Positions 9,044 to 16,672 of a stretch of 64,000 nt of DNA are shown piece by piece. The position numbers and the translations under genes are program-made. The DNA comes from Chloroflexota bacterium (lineage in GTDB: Bacteria; Chloroflexota; Limnocylindria; Limnocylindrales; CSP1-4). Where the stretch lies: assembly GCA_003141955.1 (NCBI GenBank), contig PLOC01000033.1, forward strand, positions 1 through 64,000, in the 5' to 3' direction. The notes beneath the pieces are model-generated. The model saw nothing but the letters and a program-made list of their open reading frames with translations, did not search any database and was not told the DNA's origin. Within the stretch, counting starts at the first letter, position 1. Each line of letters starts with the position of its first letter.

Positions 9044-9337
9044 ATGCGGACCACCACCATCACTGAAGCCAAGAACGGCCTGAGCGCCCTCATCGACCGA
9101 GTCAGGTCCGGCGAAACCATCGTCATCCTGGACCGCGGAACTCCGGTCGCGCGGCTGGAGCCTGTAACGAGCGATCCAGACGCAAGTGGGCGGATGAAGC
9201 GGTTGGGGCGGGCCGGCATCGTTCGGGCCGGGAACGCCGCTGCCCCAATGGATCTAATTCGAACCCCGGCTCCCGGGCTTGTTGTGGGGGCGAGCGCCGT
9301 CCAGGTGGTTCTCGACGAGCGGCGAGCCGGCAGGTGA
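9044..9337 (+). CDS. Phd/YefM-family antitoxin
   Basis: MRTTTITEAKNGLSALIDRVRSGETIVILDRGTPVARLEPV. Confidence 0.85.
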   Translation: MRTTTITEAKNGLSALIDRVRSGETIVILDRGTPVARLEPVTSDPDASGRMKRLGRAGIVRAGNAAAPMDLIRTPAPGLVVGASAVQVVLDERRAGR

Positions 9338-9774
9338 GGTTCTGGGACAGCTCCGCTCTGATCCCCCTGCTCGTGGCCGAACTATCCAGTCCCGCGGTGA
9401 TGGGGGAGTACGAACGCGACCCCGACATCCTTGTCTGGTGGGCCAGCGAGGTCGAGTGCGTTTCGGCTCTGGCTCGCCTCGAGCGTGAGGGGAGCCTTTC
9501 GGCAGCCTCGATGACCGAAGCGCTACGGCGCCTCTCGGCGTTGGCGCAATCGTGGGGCCAAGTCGAGCCGGTTTCACCCGTTCGCCGGACTGCCGTCCGC
9601 CTGCTGCGCGTCCACCCGCTGCGAGCCGCCGACGCACTCCAGCTCAGCGCCGCCCTGGCCGCCGCCGAGGACCAACCGCAGACGTTGCCATTCGTCACCC
9701 TGGACGCGCGTCTGGCTCAGGCAGCGGAGCGGGAGGGCTTCCCAATCGTCCTTGGGTCGTTCCCGTCCGAATAG
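9334..9774 (+). CDS. PIN-domain VapC-family toxin
   Basis: FWDSSALIPLLVAE...RAADALQLSAALAAAE...FVTLDARLAQAAEREG; GTGA overlap with antitoxin. Confidence 0.85.
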   Translation: MRFWDSSALIPLLVAELSSPAVMGEYERDPDILVWWASEVECVSALARLEREGSLSAASMTEALRRLSALAQSWGQVEPVSPVRRTAVRLLRVHPLRAADALQLSAALAAAEDQPQTLPFVTLDARLAQAAEREGFPIVLGSFPSE

Positions 9775-9804
9775 ATGCTCCAGCGCGCTGGATCGGCCGA
9801 CGGA

Positions 9805-9824
9805 TGTGCTACATTGTGCTACAT
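9805..9824 (+). promoter_or_regulatory. tandem 10-bp direct repeat TGTGCTACAT x2, likely TA operator/-10 region
   Basis: Exact repeat 9805-9814 and 9815-9824, 18 bp before the antitoxin ATG. Confidence 0.5.
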
Positions 9825-9842
9825 GCGGGTTGAGTCACGATC

Positions 9843-10145
9843 ATGAGCGAAGGGGACGCACCCGCGCATGTGGGAGTGCGTGAGCTCCGTCAGAACCTTT
9901 CCGTCTACCTGCGGCGTGTGGAGCAGGGTGAAACGCTCGACGTCACCGAACACGGCCGTCTGGTGGCGCGACTCGCGCCGGCGCCGGCTCCGGAGACGAG
10001 CAACCTGGACCGCCTGATCGCCGAGGGCCGCGCTACGCCGGCCAGTCGCTCGATCGATGCCCTCCCGGAGCCGAGGGAACTCGAGCCAGGCGCCCAGAGT
10101 CTCTCGGAAGCGCTCCGCCGGATGCGCGAGGATGAGCGCTCGTGA
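9843..10145 (+). CDS. Phd/YefM-family antitoxin
   Basis: VGVRELRQNLSVYLRRVEQGETLDVTEHGRLVARLAP. Confidence 0.88.
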   Translation: MSEGDAPAHVGVRELRQNLSVYLRRVEQGETLDVTEHGRLVARLAPAPAPETSNLDRLIAEGRATPASRSIDALPEPRELEPGAQSLSEALRRMREDERS

Positions 10146-10543
10146 GCCCGGTCTATGTCGACTCGTCGGCCCTGGTCAAGCTCCTCGTTCGGGAGGCCGA
10201 GAGCGACGCGCTTCGGCGGTATCTCAGTTCGGCCGGGCCCCTCACGTCGAGCATTCTCGCCACCGTCGAGGTAGCGCGCGCCGTCGCCCGGTCGGCTCCC
10301 GACTCAAGCGCCGCCGTGGCCGCCGTGTTCGAGACGCTGTCGGTGCTGGCCTTCGACGCTCGAATCGCTGCCCGCGCAGCCGCGCTGAGTCCCGCAGGCT
10401 TGCGCGCGCTCGAGGCCATCCACCTCGCGACGGCCCTCGAGCTGGCGGACGAGCTGGCCGCCTTCGTTAGCTATGACGACCGCCTCTCTGCCGCGGCCCG
10501 AGATCTGGGCATGCCGGTGGTGTCCCCAGCGAGCGACGCCTGA
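10142..10543 (+). CDS. PIN-domain VapC-family toxin
   Basis: VYVDSSALVKLLVREAES...ALEAIHLATALELADELAAFVSYDDRLSAAARDLG; GTGA overlap with antitoxin. Confidence 0.9.
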   Translation: MSPVYVDSSALVKLLVREAESDALRRYLSSAGPLTSSILATVEVARAVARSAPDSSAAVAAVFETLSVLAFDARIAARAAALSPAGLRALEAIHLATALELADELAAFVSYDDRLSAAARDLGMPVVSPASDA

Positions 10544-10569
10544 GGACATCGAGGCGCAGGACAAGAACA

Positions 10570-10602
10570 GACCCCGGGGCAATCGCCCCGAGACCCGGGG
10601 TC
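10570..10602. terminator. hairpin GACCCCGGG/CCCGGGGTC with alternative GGGGC/GCCCC inner stem
   Basis: Exact 9-bp inverted repeat between convergent genes. Confidence 0.55.
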
Positions 10603-10607
10603 CGGAC

Positions 10608-10791
10608 CTAACGCGAATAGTCGTCCCGCTCGCTACCGTCGAAGTCGCCCGAGCGCAGGCAGCAGCTCTTGGAAGCGCTTCGCGCAGCCGCACGGGCAGA
10701 GATCGTTCCGGCCGAGCTTCTCAGCCAGCTCCTTGTCGCCGTGGACGACCCGGAGTCCGCGCCGAACCTTCGTCTCGGACGGGTATCCCAC
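10608..10791 (-). pseudogene. SEC-C zinc-motif mini-protein interrupted by a +1 frameshift
   Basis: [40 protein letters not shown] in one frame, (K)[19 protein letters not shown] in the next. Confidence 0.7.
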
Positions 10792-11223
10792 ACCTGCGCT
10801 TACCGCTAGGCTCGAAAGGAGGGCAGGTTCTCGAATTCGCCGTGGCGCACCATGACGGACCTCCTCTCAACTGCCTGACCACGCGGCCAGGGTAGGGGAG
10901 TGTCCCAGAATTGGCGATCCCATCCGGCGACGACTGTCTTGGGCAACCGCCTCGGCCTTCGGCGCCCGACTGGCCTTCGGCCGAAAGGACGGACGGAGGA
11001 CGGGTTCAGACGGAGGACGCGCCCGCAAGCGCTTATGAGACCATTGGCGGCCGCGAGCGGCCTCTGATGTGCATTGGTAGCGAGCAGCGAAGAGCTTGGG
11101 GGAGATACAGTGAACGCTGCTGATTGTGAAGTCAGTGCGATCCTTCGCCGCGGCAAGAACGATGGCAGAACGGCGCTACGGGGGGGGGTCGGATGGCATC
11201 CGGAACGCGGGGAGGACCCGGAA

Positions 11224-11856
11224 GTGGCCGATTTCTGCTACACGACAGTTCCAGGGAAGATCAAGCCCCTTCTTGCCAAGGTGCGCGAAGTCGGCGTGCC
11301 CAAGAGGGCCGGCGTTCAATGGCTGAAGACTCTTGGCTTCACTTCGAGCAATGACGCCAGCCTGCTCAAGGTTCTGACGCAGATTGACCTGATCGATGCT
11401 GGCTCGAGTCCGACCGCTCGCTGGAATAGGTACAGAGGGGCGGACTACCGCAGCGTCCTCGCCGAGGCGATCGTTCAAGGCTACTCGGAACTGTATTCCG
11501 TATACCCTGACGCCCACCGGCGGTCCAACGAGGAACTCGATCACGTGTTCAGCACCCACTCCGAAGGTGGGAAGCAGGTGATCTCCAAGACAATCAGCAC
11601 CTTCAAAGCACTCGTCGAGTTGGCTGACTTCTCAGCTACGCCCCAGACCGCAGCCGGCGCGCCGACGGCGAGATCTAGCGTGCCGGAGCCCTCCACGCCG
11701 GCGAACGCCGCCCCTGGCCGGGGGTCTGCAGGTTTTCCCGACGTCCACATCGACCTGCAGATCCACATATCGCCGGAGGCATCTGCAGACCAGATCGACA
11801 AGGTCTTCGAGAGTATTGCTCGCCACCTGTACAGGGCCGGGAAGCCCCGCGAGTGA
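11224..11856 (+). CDS. DUF5343-like protein
   Basis: FCYTTVPGKIKPLLAKVREVGVPKRAGVQWLKTLGFTSSNDASLLKVLTQIDLID...PTARWNRYR...VYPDAHRR...ALVELADF; GTG 11224 preferred over the 11074 start. Confidence 0.65.
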   Translation: MADFCYTTVPGKIKPLLAKVREVGVPKRAGVQWLKTLGFTSSNDASLLKVLTQIDLIDAGSSPTARWNRYRGADYRSVLAEAIVQGYSELYSVYPDAHRRSNEELDHVFSTHSEGGKQVISKTISTFKALVELADFSATPQTAAGAPTARSSVPEPSTPANAAPGRGSAGFPDVHIDLQIHISPEASADQIDKVFESIARHLYRAGKPRE

Positions 11857-12365
11857 TGCCGGCACAGGATGTGCTCGTTGCAGCACAGGCCATTCAGAAA
11901 GACATCTCGGATCTGTTGGGACCCCCCGCCGAAGGCCTGCCAGCGCCAAGTCAGAGCGTGGTGCCCCAGTCCATCGTTAGGGGCACGCGCGGGTACATCG
12001 AAAGCGTGGCCAACCAGGCCAATGGGGCCTACGCGAGCGGCTGGTATGACGCTTGTGGCGTTATGGTGAGGCGGCTTGTTGAGACGCTCATCATCGAAGC
12101 GTTCGAGTGCCACGGACTTGCCACCAAGATCACGAATGCAGGCGGGGACTTCTTTTACCTAGGCGACCTGATAGATGCCTGCCTTGGGGAGAAGACGTGG
12201 AATCTCAGCCGCAACTGCAAGTCGGCTATGCGAAAGCTCAAGGATCTGGGCGACAAGTCGGCGCACAGCCGCCGGTTCGTCGCACACAAGGGAGATCTGG
12301 AGCCCCGGCTTGGGGACATCCGTGTCGTCGTGCAGGAGTTGGTCTATCTCGCAGGCCTGAAGTAG
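11853..12365 (+). CDS. DUF4145/HEPN-like protein, coupled to the upstream gene
   Basis: WYDACGVMVRRLVETLIIEAFE...FYLGDLIDACL...AMRKLKDLGDKSAHSRRF; 4-nt overlap with the DUF5343-like ORF. Confidence 0.6.
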   Translation: MMPAQDVLVAAQAIQKDISDLLGPPAEGLPAPSQSVVPQSIVRGTRGYIESVANQANGAYASGWYDACGVMVRRLVETLIIEAFECHGLATKITNAGGDFFYLGDLIDACLGEKTWNLSRNCKSAMRKLKDLGDKSAHSRRFVAHKGDLEPRLGDIRVVVQELVYLAGLK

Positions 12366-12411
12366 GAGCTTGACGTTCGAGCGGCGCCCACCTTGCTGCT
12401 ATCCTTCGCTC

Positions 12412-12524
12412 AACCTTTGCGGCCGGTCCTGTGAGGCCGGCGTACCGGTCCAGTGAGGCCGGGAAGGAGGTCCATGGTCGCCTGCAATGAGAACCACCGC
12501 GCCGACTCGGCCGGTGGCCTTTTT
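12412..12524 (+). promoter_or_regulatory. PyrR-type pyrimidine attenuator leader of carB
   Basis: GGTC-CTGTGA-GGCC (12425-12438), GGTC-CAGTGA-GGCC (12447-12460), terminator CCACCG-C-GCC-GACTC-GGC-CGGTGG-CC-TTTTT (12494-12524). Confidence 0.8.
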
Positions 12525-12530
12525 GTGTGA
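12474..12530 (+). CDS. candidate carB leader peptide, 18 aa MVACNENHRADSAGGLFV
   Basis: AAGGAGG-TCC-ATG; near-identical to the carA leader peptide; TGA overlaps the GTG at 12527. Confidence 0.5.
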   Translation: MVACNENHRADSAGGLFV

Positions 12531-15500
12531 GGCAGTCGCCGTTGCCCGCACCAACCATGCCCGTGCCCGCCAACCCGGCGCCGCGCGCTGAGCGGCCCAA
12601 GCCGAAGAGCGCGCTGATCATCGGCTCCGGGCCAGTCGTCATCGGCCAGGCGGCCGAGTTCGACTATGCGGGCACACAGGCCTGCCGCGCGCTCCGCGCT
12701 GAGGGCGTTCGCACGATCCTGGTGAACTCGAACCCGGCCACGATCATGACCGACGCCGAGGTGGCGGACGCGGTCTACCTCGAGCCGCTCACCGTTGAAG
12801 CCATCGAGCAGGTCATCGCCAAAGAGCGGCCGGAGGGGCTGCTCGCCGGACTCGGCGGCCAGACCGGCCTGAACCTGGCCGTGGCGCTGGCCAGGGCCGG
12901 CGTCCTGGACCGCTACAACGTCCGGCTGATCGGCACGCCGCTGGAAGCGATCGAGATGGCCGAGGACCGCGAGCTGTTCCGCGACCTGCTCGACCGGATC
13001 GGCCAGCCGTACGCGCCGAGCTGGATCGTGGAGGGCGAGACGGAAGAGGCGCGCGACGCGGCGGCTCACGAGGCGCTCACGAAGATCGGCCTGCCGGCGA
13101 TCATCCGGCCCGCCTTCACCCTTGGCGGCACCGGCGGCGGCATCGTCGAGACCGAGGCGGCGTACTGGGAGCGGACCCGGACCGGCCTGCGCCTCAGCCC
13201 CATCCACCAGGTCATGATCGAGCGCTGCCTGGTGGGCTGGCAGGAGATCGAGTACGAGGTCATGCGCGACGCGGACGACACCTGCATCGCCGTCTGCTCG
13301 ATGGAGAACGTCGACCCGCTCGGCATCCACACCGGCGACTCGATCGTGGTCGCGCCGGTCCAGACGCTCCCGGATCCCGTCCACCAGCGCCTCCGCTCTG
13401 CCAGCCTCGCGATCATCCGGGCGCTGGGAGTCGAGGGCGGCTGCAACGTTCAGTTCGCGCTCTCGCCCGACTACGCCGACTACGCGGTCATCGAGGTCAA
13501 CCCGCGCGTCAGCAGATCCTCCGCGCTCGCGTCGAAGGCGACCGGCTATCCCATCGCGCGCGTGGCGGCCCAGATCGCCGCGGGCCGGCGGCTGGCGGAG
13601 ATCCCGAACGTCGTGACGGGGACCACCGTGGCGGCCTTCGAGCCGGCGCTCGACTACGTCGTCGTCAAGCTCCCGCGCTTCCCGTTCGACAAGTTCCCCA
13701 CGGCCGACCGAACGCTGGGCAGCCAGATGAAGGCGACCGGGGAGGTCATGGCGATCGACCGAACCTTCGGCTCGGCGCTGAACAAGGCGCTGCGGGCGCT
13801 CGAACAGGCGGGCGCGGGCTGGCTGGCCGAGAACGCCGGCTGGCAGGCGACGCTCGACTACCTGATGGAGCCGGCGGTCGCGGAGCCGGCTTTTGTCACG
13901 GTCGATACCAGCGGTCTGGTGTGCGAGGCGAGGGCTCACGCCGAGCGGATGGCATATCCGATAGTGCTCAAGCGCTTCCTGGCACCCTCGGACTCGCGGC
14001 TGTGGCGGATCCTCGCCCTTCTGCGGCGGGGCATGCCGGCGGAGCGGATCCGCGGCGTCACGGGCATCTCCGCCTGGTTCCTGTGGGAGTTCGAGCGGGC
14101 GATCGCGCTGGAGCGCGAGGTGCGCAGGTACGGGGCGCGGATCGCGGAGCCACGGGACGATGAGGCGGCCACTCTCCTGGCGACCGTAAAGCGCGCCGGC
14201 TTCGGAGATCGCGAGCTCGCGCAGATGGCGGGGCCCGGCGTGACGGCAGAGGCGATCCGGCTGGCCCGCATGGAGCTGGGCCTGGTGCCGGGCTACGCGA
14301 TGGTGGACACGTGTGCGGCGGAGTTCGCCGCGGAGACGCCCTATTTCTACGCCACGTACGCCGCGGCGGGCTCCGAGCCGGAACTGCCGCCGGTGGAGCG
14401 GCCAGCGGCGCTGGTGATCGGCTCCGGCCCGGTGCGGATCGGGCAGGGGATCGAGTTCGACTACTGCGCCGTCCAGGCCGCGGCCGAGCTCCGCGAACAG
14501 GGCTGGCAGGCGGTCATGATCAACTCGAACCCGGAGACGGTCTCGACCGACTTCGACGCCAGCTCGCGCCTGTATTTCGAGCCGCTCGACTCGGAGAGCG
14601 TGCGTTCGGTCGTGGAGGCCGAATCGCCGGACGGCCGACCGATGCTCGGCGCCTTCGTCCAGTTCGGCGGCCAGACTCCGCTCAACCTGGCCGAGTCCCT
14701 CGCCGCGGCCGGCATCCCGCTGCTCGGCGCGAACCTGGAGACGATCGACCAGGCGGAGGACCGCATTCGCTTCGCCAACCTGGTCGAGGCGGTCGGCATC
14801 CCGCAGCCCGAAGGCGGCATGGCCCGCTCGATCGAGGAGGCGCTCGCGCTGGCCGACCGCATCGGCTACCCGGTCATCGTTCGACCGTCGTTCGTCATCG
14901 GCGGCCTCGCCATCGACTTTTCGTACTCGCCGTCCGATCTGGTCGAGCAGCTGGCCCGTGCGACCGTCGTCGACCCCGATCGGCCGGTTCGGATCGACCG
15001 CTATCTCGAAGGGGTCGAGGTGGACGTGGACGCGATCTCCGACGGCGAGACGGTCCTGATCCCGGGCCTGCTCGAGCACGTCGAGCGGGCCGGCGTCCAT
15101 TCGGGCGACTCGGTCGGGATGTTCCCGCCGCAGACGGTTTCGGTCTCCGACCAGGAGCTGATCGTCGCCGCGATGGATCGGATCGTTCGGGCGTTGGACG
15201 TCCACGGCCTCGTCAACGCTCAGTTCATCGTCCGTGACGACGGGGTGTATCTGATCGAAGTAAACCCGCGCGCCAGTCGCACGGTGCCGTTCATGAGCAA
15301 GGTGACCGGCGTGCCGATGGTCAAGCTGGCGGTCCGAATCGCTCTCGGCGAGACACTGCGCGAGATGGGGTGGGGGAACGGGCTCCTGGAGCCGCCGCCG
15401 CTGGTCGCCGTAAAGGCGCCGGCCTTCTCCACGGCCAAGCTGCGCGGCGTGGACCCATCCGTCGGGCCGGGGATGCAGTCCACCGGCGAGGTCATCGGCA

Positions 15501-16030
15501 TCCACACCGATCCGCGAGTGGCGCTGGCCAAGGCGATGCAGGGCGCGGCGCTGATCCCGCCCAGGCCGGGCGCCGACGGGGCACTGGCCTTGATCTCCGT
15601 CGCGGAGCGAGACAAGAAGGAGCTGCCGCGCGTGGCGGCGGCGTTGTCTCGGGCCGGCTACCGATTCGCCGCCACCTTCGGAACCGCCGCCGAGCTGCGC
15701 AAGCTGGGCCACGAGGCGCAGGTCGTGGCCAAGATGGGGGAGCGGACCGGCGCGGGGCAGGTCACCATCCTGGATCTCATCGCCGGCGGATCGGTGCGGC
15801 TCGTGGTCAACACCCCCTCACCGAAGTCCGGCCCGGTCCGCGACGCGGCCGAGATCCGCCTCGCCGCCACGGCCCAGGGAATCCTGTGCCTCACCGCGAT
15901 CGAGACCGCCGTGGCCGCCGCCGAGGCCCTGGATCCGGACCTGCGAACGCGCCTGGCCGAGGTCCGCCCGCTGGGGGAGTGGGTGCCGGAGCCGGGCAAG
16001 CCCCGCGGAGCGGTGGCGGCCGCTCGCTGA
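12527..16030 (+). CDS. carB: carbamoyl-phosphate synthase large subunit
   Basis: ALIIGSGPVVIGQAAEFDYAGTQACRAL, duplicated ATP-grasp halves, LVIGSGPVRIGQGIEFDYCAVQAA, EVNPRASRTVPFMSKVTGVP; ATG 12556 is an alternative start. Confidence 0.97.
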   Translation: MRQSPLPAPTMPVPANPAPRAERPKPKSALIIGSGPVVIGQAAEFDYAGTQACRALRAEGVRTILVNSNPATIMTDAEVADAVYLEPLTVEAIEQVIAKERPEGLLAGLGGQTGLNLAVALARAGVLDRYNVRLIGTPLEAIEMAEDRELFRDLLDRIGQPYAPSWIVEGETEEARDAAAHEALTKIGLPAIIRPAFTLGGTGGGIVETEAAYWERTRTGLRLSPIHQVMIERCLVGWQEIEYEVMRDADDTCIAVCSMENVDPLGIHTGDSIVVAPVQTLPDPVHQRLRSASLAIIRALGVEGGCNVQFALSPDYADYAVIEVNPRVSRSSALASKATGYPIARVAAQIAAGRRLAEIPNVVTGTTVAAFEPALDYVVVKLPRFPFDKFPTADRTLGSQMKATGEVMAIDRTFGSALNKALRALEQAGAGWLAENAGWQATLDYLMEPAVAEPAFVTVDTSGLVCEARAHAERMAYPIVLKRFLAPSDSRLWRILALLRRGMPAERIRGVTGISAWFLWEFERAIALEREVRRYGARIAEPRDDEAATLLATVKRAGFGDRELAQMAGPGVTAEAIRLARMELGLVPGYAMVDTCAAEFAAETPYFYATYAAAGSEPELPPVERPAALVIGSGPVRIGQGIEFDYCAVQAAAELREQGWQAVMINSNPETVSTDFDASSRLYFEPLDSESVRSVVEAESPDGRPMLGAFVQFGGQTPLNLAESLAAAGIPLLGANLETIDQAEDRIRFANLVEAVGIPQPEGGMARSIEEALALADRIGYPVIVRPSFVIGGLAIDFSYSPSDLVEQLARATVVDPDRPVRIDRYLEGVEVDVDAISDGETVLIPGLLEHVERAGVHSGDSVGMFPPQTVSVSDQELIVAAMDRIVRALDVHGLVNAQFIVRDDGVYLIEVNPRASRTVPFMSKVTGVPMVKLAVRIALGETLREMGWGNGLLEPPPLVAVKAPAFSTAKLRGVDPSVGPGMQSTGEVIGIHTDPRVALAKAMQGAALIPPRPGADGALALISVAERDKKELPRVAAALSRAGYRFAATFGTAAELRKLGHEAQVVAKMGERTGAGQVTILDLIAGGSVRLVVNTPSPKSGPVRDAAEIRLAATAQGILCLTAIETAVAAAEALDPDLRTRLAEVRPLGEWVPEPGKPRGAVAAAR

Positions 16031-16090
16031 CGGGCCGCGTTCGCAGGCCCGCCGCGGGACGGAACGGCCCCCTGCTTCGTCAATCAGGTC

Positions 16091-16672
16091 ATGATGGAGG
16101 TCGTGACCGTCGAGAGAGGGAGCCAGGAGGCGCTCGAGCGAGTTGGGAGCGCCCGTTCCGGGGCCGACGTCGAGGGCATCGACGCCAGCTTCGAGGCGCT
16201 TTATCGGCAGCGCTACCGCGACGTCTACCGCTACGCCCTGCTGATGCTGCGCAGCGCCGAGGACGCCGAAGACGTGACCGGCGAGGCGTTCGGGCGCGCC
16301 TACGCTGCCTGGTGCTCCGGCCACGGGCCGGCCGGCCAGGCATTGCCCTGGCTGTTCCTGATCACTCGCCGGCTGGTCATCGACAGGACCCGCCGTCGCC
16401 GGCTGCTGTCGTGGCTGCCGCTGGCGAGCCTCCATTCGACCCATGAACCGGCGGACGATGCCGACACCGGCCGAACCGAGTTCTGGCTGTGGTTCGACCG
16501 CTTCGCCCGCGAGCTGCCAGCGCGACAGCGGGAGGTTCTCATCCTGCGTTATCAGCGCGACCTGGACGACCCCCAGATCGGCGAGATCCTGGGGATCTCG
16601 GCTTCCGCCGTCCGCTCGCTGGTGGCTCGCGCGTGCGCGACTCTGCGCCGCAACCCGGAGATCTGGCGATGA
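16091..16672 (+). CDS. ECF-type RNA polymerase sigma factor
   Basis: FEALYRQRYRDVYRYALLMLRSAEDAEDVTGEAFGRAY and LPARQREVLILRYQRDLDDPQIGEILGISASAVRSLVARA. Confidence 0.88.
   Translation: MMEVVTVERGSQEALERVGSARSGADVEGIDASFEALYRQRYRDVYRYALLMLRSAEDAEDVTGEAFGRAYAAWCSGHGPAGQALPWLFLITRRLVIDRTRRRRLLSWLPLASLHSTHEPADDADTGRTEFWLWFDRFARELPARQREVLILRYQRDLDDPQIGEILGISASAVRSLVARACATLRRNPEIWR

Noticed and set aside
12410-15712. 1100-aa minus-strand ORF antisense to carB
   Set aside because: Shadow ORF from high-GC codon bias; the composition is Arg/Asp/Gly-rich without domains, and the plus strand is clearly carB. Its 5' end even runs through the leader.
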